Positions 58,029 to 64,000 of a stretch of DNA of 64,000 nucleotides are shown piece by piece; position 1 is the stretch's first letter, and each line of letters opens with the position of its first letter. This DNA comes from JAIBJN01 sp963842305. GTDB lineage: Bacteria; Actinomycetota; Thermoleophilia; Gaiellales; Gaiellaceae. The stretch spans positions 620,001 to 684,000 of the forward strand of contig CAWJFW010000002.1 of assembly GCA_963842305.1 (NCBI GenBank), written 5' to 3'. The position numbers and the translations under genes are program-made. A model generated the notes under the pieces. That model searched no databases. It was not told where the DNA came from and worked only from the letters and a program-made list of their open reading frames with translations.

Positions 58029-58619
58029 ATGACCACCCAGCCCACCTCGATCCGCGCCGGCGACACGCTCGAGAATCCCGTCACCGGCGAGACCGTGTAC
58101 TTCCTCCGGACAGCCGCCGACACCGACGGCGAGCTCGTGGAGATCGAAGTCACCGTCGAGCCCGAGGGCGCGGTCGCGGCCGCGCACGTCCACCCGTACC
58201 AGAGCGAGCGCTTCGAGGTGATCGAGGGCACGCTCGAGTTCCGTCGCGGCCGGGAGAAGGTCGTCGCGGGCCCCGGCGACGTCGTCGTCGTCCCCGCCGG
58301 CACCACTCACCGCTTCTCGAACGCCGGCGATACGGTCGCGCGGTTCCGATGCGAAGTGCGCCCCGCGCTTCAGTTCGAGCGCTTCCTCGAGACGATGTTC
58401 GGCCTCGCCGCCAACGGCAAGACGAACCGCAAGGGCATGCCGAACCCGCTCCGCCTAGCGGTGATCGCGAACGCCCACTTCGACGACGTCCGCCTGCCGC
58501 ACGTCCCTGCCTTCGCGCAGAAGGCGGCGCTCGCCGCCGGTTCCGCCGTCGGGCGCCTGGCCGGCTTCCGGCCGACGTACGAGCCGACGCGCGAGCTCGA
58601 GCCCGTCTACGCCTCGTAG
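58029..58619 (+). CDS. Cupin-domain protein
   Basis: ATG 58029 with AGGAGACAG upstream; 196 residues. Cupin motif 1 is AAHVHPYQSERFEVIEGTLE and motif 2 is VVVPAGTTHRFSNAGDTVAR, supplying His, Glu and His metal ligands. A C-terminal helical part (ALQFERFLETMFGLAANGKT) is extra to the barrel. It may be a small-molecule dioxygenase or isomerase or a binding protein. A strong hairpin follows the stop. Confidence 0.9.
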   Translation: MTTQPTSIRAGDTLENPVTGETVYFLRTAADTDGELVEIEVTVEPEGAVAAAHVHPYQSERFEVIEGTLEFRRGREKVVAGPGDVVVVPAGTTHRFSNAGDTVARFRCEVRPALQFERFLETMFGLAANGKTNRKGMPNPLRLAVIANAHFDDVRLPHVPAFAQKAALAAGSAVGRLAGFRPTYEPTRELEPVYAS

Positions 58620-58639
58620 CGTGCCTGAGACGACCTGCT

Positions 58640-58663
58640 GAGGGCGGCCTCCGGGCCGCCCTC
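58640..58663 (+). terminator. Hairpin after cupin gene
   Basis: GAGGGCGGC (58640-58648) and GCCGCCCTC (58655-58663) make a 9-bp perfect stem with a 6-base loop, 21 bases after the stop. The trailing bases are not T-rich, so it is terminator-like but not classical. Confidence 0.6.
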
Positions 58664-58707
58664 GCCGTCTCTTGCGCCGGGACGTCACGGATGCGATGCT
58701 CCCGCGC

Positions 58708-59100
58708 ATGCTGACGGGCGCGCGGATCGCGGCGATCGTTCCGGTCTCGGACGTCGAGGCCGCAGTCCACTTCTACGGGGAGACGCTCGGCCTGAAGCTG
58801 AAAGAGCGGCGCAGCGACCTGCCCGAGAACCGGGAGGCCGAGTTCGAGGCGGGCGACGGGACGCTCCTCGTCTACGAGAGCGTCGGTGCGGGGCAGAGCA
58901 GGCACACGGTCGCCGGCTTTCGCGTCGACGACATCCACGCCGCGGTCTCGACGCTGCGGGAGCGAGGCGTGGCGTTCGAGGAGTACGACCTCCCCGACCT
59001 CAAGACCGAGAACGGGATCGCGTCAGTCGGCGACGTCCGCGCCGCCTGGTGCAAGGACCCGGACGGCAACATCCTCGCCGTCGAGTCCCTCGGTAGCTAG
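58708..59100 (+). CDS. VOC family protein
   Basis: ATG 58708 gives 130 residues (58696 also possible). The single VOC unit reads AAIVPVSDVEAAVHFYGETL, EAGDGTLLVYESVGAGQSRH and WCKDPDGNILAVESLG. Metal ligands are partly replaced, as in many VOC proteins of unknown function. It is not close to the pair at 4.3 and 38.6 kb. Its stop overlaps the convergent TrkA-C gene. Confidence 0.87.
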   Translation: MLTGARIAAIVPVSDVEAAVHFYGETLGLKLKERRSDLPENREAEFEAGDGTLLVYESVGAGQSRHTVAGFRVDDIHAAVSTLRERGVAFEEYDLPDLKTENGIASVGDVRAAWCKDPDGNILAVESLGS

Positions 59101-59594
59101 ACCGGCCCCTCGGCCAGGAGCTTGCGGAAGGCGGGGTACTGACCGAGCTTGCCGACCGTGACGAGGGTGTCGCCCTGCTGAACGATGTCCCCCGGCTGAG
59201 CGCCCGCGACCGGCTCCGGTTCACGGAGAATGGCGATGATCGTGATGCCGGTGCGCTGCCGAAACGCGCACTCCGCGAGCGTCTTCCCGATTGCGGGGCT
59301 CGTGTCGGGGACCGCCACCCACTCGATCGCGAGTTCGCCGAAGGCCATCTCGAGCTCCTCGACGATCTTCGGCCGATCGTAGGCTCCGCCGATGATCGCC
59401 CCGAGCTGGCGCGCCTCGTCGTCTTCGAGCTGGATGACCGCCTGCGGCTCCTCGTCGCCGCTGTGTGGGAACCAGTAGAGCTCGCGCTGGCCCTCGTTGT
59501 GGAGGATCACGGTGAGCCGCCCGCCGTGAGCGGTCAGGCAGGTGTACTTGACGCCGACGCCCGGAAGGCGCGTCTCACGGAGCTCGCGGGCCAT
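59097..59594 (-). CDS. KhtT-like TrkA-C (RCK_C) regulatory subunit
   Basis: The 165-residue protein has an N-terminal part (RETRLPGVGVKYTCLTAHGG) and a C-terminal RCK_C/TrkA-C domain (MAFGELAIEWVAVPDTSPAI, GKTLAECAFRQRTGITIIAI and GDIVQQGDTLVTVGKLGQY). This is the layout of KhtT, which gates a K+/H+ antiporter. The antiporter gene overlaps its start by 20 bases, so the two form a module. Confidence 0.9.
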   Translation of the reverse strand: MARELRETRLPGVGVKYTCLTAHGGRLTVILHNEGQRELYWFPHSGDEEPQAVIQLEDDEARQLGAIIGGAYDRPKIVEELEMAFGELAIEWVAVPDTSPAIGKTLAECAFRQRTGITIIAILREPEPVAGAQPGDIVQQGDTLVTVGKLGQYPAFRKLLAEGPV

Positions 59595-60762
59595 GTGTCC
59601 CTCCTTCGGGAGCCAGTTTAGGCAGCGTGGGGAAGAGTCTGCGCCCGAGGCGCTTCGACTCCTTCATCAGGAGAACGCCGACCACCGCCGTGGCAAGGAC
59701 ATACAGCCCGGCGATGGCGACCAGGTCGCGCTCCTCCGAGGTGGAGATGGCGGGGTTCGTCGCCGCCACCTGGGCGAGGATGATGGTGAACTCGCCGCGT
59801 GCGATGAGCGCGGTTCCCGCGTTCAGGCTCTGGCGCTTCGTGAACCCGCCTACCCTGCCGGCGGCGTACGTCCCGCCCAGCTTGCCGATGACGCTGACGA
59901 CGACGGCGAAGGCGATCAGCCATCCCACCGAGCTCAGGGCCTCGACGTCGATCGAGAGCCCGAAGACGAAGAAGAAGAGCGCGCCGAAGACGTCGCGGAA
60001 GCTCAGGAAGCGCTCCTCCAGCTCGTGCCGGGCGGACGTATCAGACAGGATCACGCCGGCCATCAGGGCCCCGATCGCCTCCGAGAGTCCAAGCCAGTGG
60101 GAGATCGCGCTCATGCCGATCACGAGCGCGAAGGTGAAGAGGAGGAAGAACTCCCGGGGCATCCATTCGAGGAACCGGTCGATCGGGCGGGCGAGCCAGC
60201 GCGAGGCCGCGAGCGAGCCGACGATGAACGCGATCGCCTTGGCGGCGAGCGCGAGCGAATCCTCGAACCCGCCTCCTCCGCCGCCCGCGAAGGCGAGCAC
60301 GAACGCGATGGCGATGTCCTCGACGATGAGGATCGCGAGCACGAGGTCGGTCTCGTCGTCGGCCAGGCGTCGGAAGTCGATCAGCCCCTTCACTGCGACC
60401 GCGGAGGATGAGACGTAGACCGCGCCGGCAAGGATGAGCGCGGCGAACGAGAACCCGAACGCTGCCACGCCGACGAGGAGCCCAAGCCCGGCATTCACCG
60501 CGAAGTCGATCGTCCCCCCGATTCCGAGGTGCATGCCGCTGCGTCTCAGCCGGTCGAGGGTGAACTCGAGGCCCAGGAAAAAGAGCAGGAAGATGATCCC
60601 GAGCTCGGCGACGAACTCCGTCACCTCGGAGGGCTCGATGAAGCTGAAGACCTCGGGCTCGTTGGGCCCGAGCAGCAACCCCGCCAGCAGATATGCCGGG
60701 ATGGCGGAAAGGCCGAAGCGGCTCGCCACGAGGCCGAGCACGGCGAGGACCGTCACCGTCAC
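59575..60762 (-). CDS. CPA2-family K+/H+ antiporter (KhtU-like)
   Basis: The 395-residue protein has about 12 helices: FGLSAIPAYLLAGLLLGPNE, TEFVAELGIIFLLFFLGLEF, VYVSSSAVAVKGLIDFRRLA with the ion site region, LVLAILIVEDIAIAFVLAFA and ALMAGVILSDT. LNAGTALIARGEFTIILAQV at the end is typical of CPA2 transporters. It exchanges K+ or Na+ for H+ across the membrane and is gated by the TrkA-C protein next to it. Confidence 0.92.
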   Translation of the reverse strand: MTVTVLAVLGLVASRFGLSAIPAYLLAGLLLGPNEPEVFSFIEPSEVTEFVAELGIIFLLFFLGLEFTLDRLRRSGMHLGIGGTIDFAVNAGLGLLVGVAAFGFSFAALILAGAVYVSSSAVAVKGLIDFRRLADDETDLVLAILIVEDIAIAFVLAFAGGGGGGFEDSLALAAKAIAFIVGSLAASRWLARPIDRFLEWMPREFFLLFTFALVIGMSAISHWLGLSEAIGALMAGVILSDTSARHELEERFLSFRDVFGALFFFVFGLSIDVEALSSVGWLIAFAVVVSVIGKLGGTYAAGRVGGFTKRQSLNAGTALIARGEFTIILAQVAATNPAISTSEERDLVAIAGLYVLATAVVGVLLMKESKRLGRRLFPTLPKLAPEGGTHGPRAP

Positions 60763-60863
60763 GGCCAGCTGGCTGAGAGTCAGGCCCGCTCCCTTCGCTA
60801 GGTGTGCGGAATCCTATGAGCAAGGCGCCTCGAGCGGCGGCCGTACCGTAGGATCTCGGTCTG

Positions 60864-61856
60864 ATGGCCGACGGCGCGGCCCCGGACCGAAACCTGGCCC
60901 TCGAGCTCGTCCGCGTGACCGAAGCGGCGGCGCTCGGCTGCGGGCGCTGGATCGGGCGCGGGGACAAGGTCGCCGCCGACCAGGCCGCGGTGGACGCGAT
61001 GCGGGCGATGCTCGACACGGTCGCCATGAGCGGCGTCGTGGTCATCGGCGAGGGTGAGAAGGACGAGGCGCCCATGCTGTACAACGGAGAGGAGGTCGGC
61101 AACGGCCAGCCCCCGGAGGTGGACGTGGCCGTCGACCCGCTCGAGGGCACGCGGCTCACGTCGGTTGGCCAGCCGAACGCGATCGCGGTCATCGCCGTGT
61201 CCGAGCGGGGGTCGATGTTCTTCCCGGGCGCCGCGGTGTACATGGACAAGCTCGTGGGCGGCGAAGAGATCGCAGGTGCGGTCTCGATCGAAGCCGATCC
61301 GGGCGAGAACGTGAGGCGGGCGGCGGAGGCGAAGGGCGTGAAGCCCAGCGAGATCGCCGTCGTCGTTCTCGACCGCGAGCGGAACCAGCCCATCATCGAC
61401 GGCGTTCGCGAGGCCGGAGCCAAGGTCAACCTCATCACCGACGGCGATGTCGCGCCCGCAATCGCAGCAGCGAGGCAAGGAACGGGCGTCGACCTGATGA
61501 TGGGAATCGGCGGGACGCCGGAGGGCGTCATCGCCGCCGCCGCGGTCAAGTGTCTCGGCGGGATTGTCCAGGGCCGGCTCTGGCCCCGGAACGAGGAGGA
61601 GCGCCAGGCGCTCGTCGACGGGGGCTACGACCCCGGCCGCGTGCTCACGACCGACGACCTCGTCGCTGGCGACAACGTCTTCGTCTCGGCCACCGGCGTC
61701 ACCGACGGCGCTCTCCTTCGCGGCGTGCGGTTCACCCGCGGCGGCGCGCAGACGGAGTCCGTGGTCATGCGCTCGCGGTCGGGCACGGTACGGCGGATCG
61801 AGGCGCAGCACGCCCTCGACAAGCTCGAGCGCTTCTCGGGCCGCGTGTACCGCTAG
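60864..61856 (+). CDS. glpX: Class II fructose-1,6-bisphosphatase
   Basis: The 330-residue protein has AALGCGRWIGRGDKVAADQA, GVVVIGEGEKDEAPMLYNGE, VDVAVDPLEGTRLTSVGQPN (DPLEGT metal site), GGEEIAGAVSIEADPGEN and MMGIGGTPEGVIAAAAVKCL. It dephosphorylates fructose-1,6-bisphosphate in gluconeogenesis and may also act on sedoheptulose-1,7-bisphosphate. It is followed at 61922 by the convergent class I aldolase, which acts on the same metabolite. Confidence 0.96.
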   Translation: MADGAAPDRNLALELVRVTEAAALGCGRWIGRGDKVAADQAAVDAMRAMLDTVAMSGVVVIGEGEKDEAPMLYNGEEVGNGQPPEVDVAVDPLEGTRLTSVGQPNAIAVIAVSERGSMFFPGAAVYMDKLVGGEEIAGAVSIEADPGENVRRAAEAKGVKPSEIAVVVLDRERNQPIIDGVREAGAKVNLITDGDVAPAIAAARQGTGVDLMMGIGGTPEGVIAAAAVKCLGGIVQGRLWPRNEEERQALVDGGYDPGRVLTTDDLVAGDNVFVSATGVTDGALLRGVRFTRGGAQTESVVMRSRSGTVRRIEAQHALDKLERFSGRVYR

Positions 61857-61921
61857 GCGAGCCGGGAGGATCTGACGAAGCGCAGACTGTGCCGCCAGGG
61901 AATGACTCTCCGCAAATCCTC

Positions 61922-62953
61922 CTAGACGGTAGCCAGCTCCTTCTCCTGCTCGGCCGAGTAGCTTCCGTCTCTCGCGGCGCCGTTCATGCGGGCGCGGTGG
62001 CTCAGCGCCTCCTGGCCGGCCTGGACGTTCGCGTCTTCGCCTTTCCAGGCCTTCAGCGACGGCGCCTGGAGCGCACGGCCGTACGAGAAGGAGAGCTCCC
62101 ACGGATGGGGGCCGAGCGCGTTCATCGCGTTCAGGTTCGCCGTCGCCTCTTCGTCGCCCTGTCCGCCCGAGAGGAACACGATTCCCGGCACGGCGGCCGG
62201 GACGACGCCACGGAAGCAGCGGATGGTTGCTTTGGCCACCTCGTCGGGGGTGGCCTGAGTGGGGCACTCCTTCCCGGAGATGACCATGTTCGGCTTGAGG
62301 AGCATTCCCTCGAAGACGACGCGCTGCGAGAACAGCTCGTTGAAGACCGCCTGCAGGGTTGCCTCGGTCACCTCGTAGCAGCGCTCGAGGGTGTGGCTCC
62401 CGTCCATCAGCACCTCGGGCTCGACGATCGGAACCAGGCCGGCCTCCTGGGTGAGAACGGCGAATCGGCCCAGGGCATGCGCGTTGACGTGAATGCAGTA
62501 GGCGCTCGGGATCTTGTCGCCGTCGATCGCGATGACGGCGCGCCACTTCGTGAACCTGGCGCCGAGCTCCTTGTAGTCGGCGAGCCGCTCGCGCAGCCCG
62601 TCGAGACCCTCGGTGACGGTCTCGTCCTTGGCCCCGGCGAGCGCCTTGGCGCCCTTGTCGACCTTGATCCCCGGGATGACGCCGGCGTCCTCGAGAACCT
62701 TCGTAAACGGAATCCCGTCCTTCGTGGACTGTCGAATCGTCTCGTCGTACAGAATCACGCCCGAGATGTGGTCGCCGATGCCGGGCGTCGTGAAGAGCAT
62801 CTCCCGATACCCCCGCCGCTTCTCCTCGGTCGACTCGACCTCGATCGACTTCAGGCGCTTCTCGATCGTCCCGGTGCTCTCGTCGGCGGCCAGGATCCCC
62901 TTCTGCGGCGCGACAAGCGCGCGTGCGGTCGCTTCCAGCGTTTCCTCTCCCAT
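61922..62953 (-). CDS. Class I fructose-bisphosphate aldolase
   Basis: ATG 62953 gives 343 residues. VAPQKGILAADESTGTIEKR, HISGVILYDETIRQSTKDGI, GIKVDKGAKAL, FTKWRAVIAI and VFEGMLLKPNMVISGKECPT with the Schiff-base Lys (LKPNM) are the eukaryote-like class I signature. GGQGDEEATANLNAMN follows. It cleaves fructose-1,6-bisphosphate by a Schiff base. It is convergent with glpX. Confidence 0.95.
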   Translation of the reverse strand: MGEETLEATARALVAPQKGILAADESTGTIEKRLKSIEVESTEEKRRGYREMLFTTPGIGDHISGVILYDETIRQSTKDGIPFTKVLEDAGVIPGIKVDKGAKALAGAKDETVTEGLDGLRERLADYKELGARFTKWRAVIAIDGDKIPSAYCIHVNAHALGRFAVLTQEAGLVPIVEPEVLMDGSHTLERCYEVTEATLQAVFNELFSQRVVFEGMLLKPNMVISGKECPTQATPDEVAKATIRCFRGVVPAAVPGIVFLSGGQGDEEATANLNAMNALGPHPWELSFSYGRALQAPSLKAWKGEDANVQAGQEALSHRARMNGAARDGSYSAEQEKELATV

Positions 62954-63058
62954 CACCAGCTCCTCTCCGGATGCTCTCCGGCAAAGTATTCCACCGACGG
63001 CTCGTGACGAACGAGGATCGAACGAAGTGGAGGGCGGCCAGCGGCCAGCCGCCCCGGT

Positions 63059-63076
63059 GCGCCTCGCCGGAGGCGC
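63059..63076 (-). terminator. Hairpin after the pilin gene
   Basis: GCGCCTC-GCCG-GAGGCGC is a perfect 7-bp stem with a 4-base loop, 14 bases past the stop of the pilin-like gene. No clear T-run. It probably ends that transcript. Confidence 0.5.
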
Positions 63077-63090
63077 AGAACTCCTGCTGT

Positions 63091-63246
63091 CTAGGTCAGG
63101 AAGCCGACGACAGTTTGCAGCCGGCCGACGATCGCGTCGGACATTGCGGCGAAGAGCACGACCAGCACAGGCGTGATCACGCCGATGACGACGGCGTACT
63201 CGGTCATCGTCTGTCCTTCGCAGCGCCTCAGCTGTTTGAAGCCCAA
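63091..63246 (-). CDS. Flp-type pilin-like small protein
   Basis: TTG 63246 is chosen because AGGAGG lies about 8 bases upstream; 51 residues. GQTMTEYAVVIGVITPVLVV is a Flp/type-IV pilin-like segment in which Glu sits at the conserved +5-type position of TxTEYA...hydrophobic helix. The leader before it is short and basic (FKQLRRCE). The rest is LFAAMSDAIVGRLQTVVGFL. It is a probable structural subunit of a Flp pilus, but no assembly genes are nearby. Confidence 0.72.
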   Translation of the reverse strand: MGFKQLRRCEGQTMTEYAVVIGVITPVLVVLFAAMSDAIVGRLQTVVGFLT

Positions 63247-63392
63247 AGCAGATACCTCCTGCTGACCCTGGCGGGTGGTGGCCGCACGCCGCACGTCCGA
63301 TTTCACTAATCGTCGTCAGAAAGCAGCCGTTCGGACATCCCTCCGATGAGCCATTGGAAAACCGCTGCGATGGTATGGTGGAACGGCTTTCC

Positions 63393-63465
63393 GCGGACGT
63401 AGCTCAGCTGGTAGAGCATTGGCTTCCCAAGCCAAGGGTCGCGGGTTCGAGCCCCGTCGTCCGCT
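63393..63465 (+). tRNA. tRNA-Gly (anticodon CCC)
   Basis: GCGGACG pairs with CGTCCGC to form the acceptor stem, with discriminator T. The D-arm contains AGCTCAGCTGGTAGAGC, the anticodon arm is TTGGC-TTCCCAA-GCCAA with CCC, and the T-arm contains GGGTTCGAGCCCC. No CCA is encoded. A terminator follows. Confidence 0.96.
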
Positions 63466-63471
63466 CTCAAG

Positions 63472-63498
63472 AAAACCCCCGCAGAAGGGGGTTTCGTT
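63472..63498 (+). terminator. Terminator after tRNA-Gly
   Basis: AAACCCCC and GGGGGTTT form an 8-bp stem with the loop GCAGAA, followed by CGTTGTTCT. It is 7 bases after the tRNA. Confidence 0.82.
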
Positions 63499-63608
63499 GT
63501 TCTCGAGCGTCGCCAAGCGCCAGATTCGCGGCCCACTAATGGCCCGAACGCTCCTGCGCCGCCCCAGGTGTGGCCGCTAGAAGCGCCTTGAGTCGTGCTC
63601 AGCAGCGG

Positions 63609-64000
63609 TCAGTCGTCGGTAACCGCGATCGCGTCAACCTCGATCAGGTACTCGGGCCGGGCCAACGACTGAACACCTACCAGCGTGTCGACAGGCTTGT
63701 GGTCGCCGAACAGCGAAACCCGGGCGTCTTCGATCACAGGCAAGTACTCGGGACGGTGGCGAACAACGAAGATCGTGATCTTGGCTACCTGATCAGCCCG
63801 AGCACCGGCCGCCGCAAGAGCATGGCCGAGATTGGCGAACACCTGACGTGCCTGGGCTGCCAGGTCGCCGAGCCCGACTACATTACCCTGACTGTCCTCG
63901 GGCTCTTGGCCGGCGACGAATATCAGCCTGCGTCCAGTGGCAGCGATCACGTGGGTATAGGTCTGGGGGACGGGCAGGTTGTCGGGATCGATGCCTTCGA
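63609..64000 (-). CDS. RidA family protein, partial at the right edge
   Basis: The frame is open to the window edge, so the 5' end is missing. Visible sequence is LPVPQTYTHVIAATGRRLIF, VAGQEPEDSQGNVVGLGDLA, FANLGHALAAAGARADQVAK and VGVQSLARPEYLIEVDAIAV. The last has the family's R-P-x-x-x-(I/V)-E-(V/I) pattern with the catalytic-site Arg and Glu. RidA proteins deaminate reactive enamines and imines from amino acid metabolism. It stands alone. Confidence 0.9.
   Translation of the reverse strand, partial: EGIDPDNLPVPQTYTHVIAATGRRLIFVAGQEPEDSQGNVVGLGDLAAQARQVFANLGHALAAAGARADQVAKITIFVVRHRPEYLPVIEDARVSLFGDHKPVDTLVGVQSLARPEYLIEVDAIAVTDD

Noticed and set aside
60798..62984. 728-codon minus-strand open frame spanning glpX and the aldolase
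   Set aside because: A frame shadow; both true genes are highly conserved in other frames.
63393..63498. Attachment site at tRNA-Gly
   Set aside because: The tRNA is intact with its own terminator; no integrase or second copy of its 3' end was seen in the window.

Overview
The window is GC-rich bacterial chromosome. WhiA, the HemQ-type coproheme enzyme, the gap-pgk-tpiA-gpmI run, many DUFs typical of soil actinobacteria (DUF4235, DUF2254, DUF421, CsbD) and frequent GTG/TTG starts with ATGA/GTGA overlaps point to Actinomycetota, most likely class Thermoleophilia (Gaiellales/Solirubrobacterales-like). This assignment is inferred from gene content only.

Positions 1-30.7 kb are accessory and stress-related, with visible decay. 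The left edge is a frameshifted DUF3631-type gene, usually carried by mobile elements. Then come a DUF421 pair, small stress proteins, an STAS / cysteine-less thioredoxin / small-protein operon, a PAP2-DAG kinase-BrkB-PhoD envelope operon, a divergent second PAP2, an SDR pair, CsbD, DUF2254, a basic-tailed Mn catalase, an MscS-like channel, and a TetR-HTH/GAF/SpoIIE phosphatase gene split by a frameshift. From 23.4 to 27.8 kb, two diverged tRNA-Leu 3' fragments lie as direct repeats around a block with a delta-60 repeat protein and an RTX-repeat protein. An SDR pseudogene with three single-base losses and an XRE regulator apparently fused to a restriction-endonuclease-like domain, with a controller-type operator, follow.

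Positions 30.7-47.8 kb mix housekeeping and unusual genes: a YbhN-like membrane protein, BCP peroxiredoxin, an ECF sigma/anti-sigma operon, a RecA/KaiC-like-XRE-cupin fusion, hemQ, a glycoside hydrolase next to a DisA_N diadenylate cyclase, a sirtuin, uvrC, an ArsR/SRPBCC pair, a DsbA/FrnE oxidoreductase whose first active-site Cys codon is TGA (candidate selenoprotein with a SECIS-like hairpin), an animal-type haem peroxidase, pruA and ogt.

Positions 47.9-64 kb are core: whiA, gap, pgk, tpiA, gpmI, an ECF sigma factor, an M48 protease, argS (with a degenerate HIGH motif), a KhtTU-like K+/H+ antiporter pair, glpX, class I fructose-bisphosphate aldolase, a Flp-type pilin, tRNA-Gly(CCC) and a partial RidA gene. 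Together gap, pgk, tpiA, gpmI, fba and glpX give the lower glycolytic and gluconeogenic core. The most notable candidate system is the in-frame UGA oxidoreductase at 43.5 kb, followed by the XRE-endonuclease fusion at 29.3 kb.
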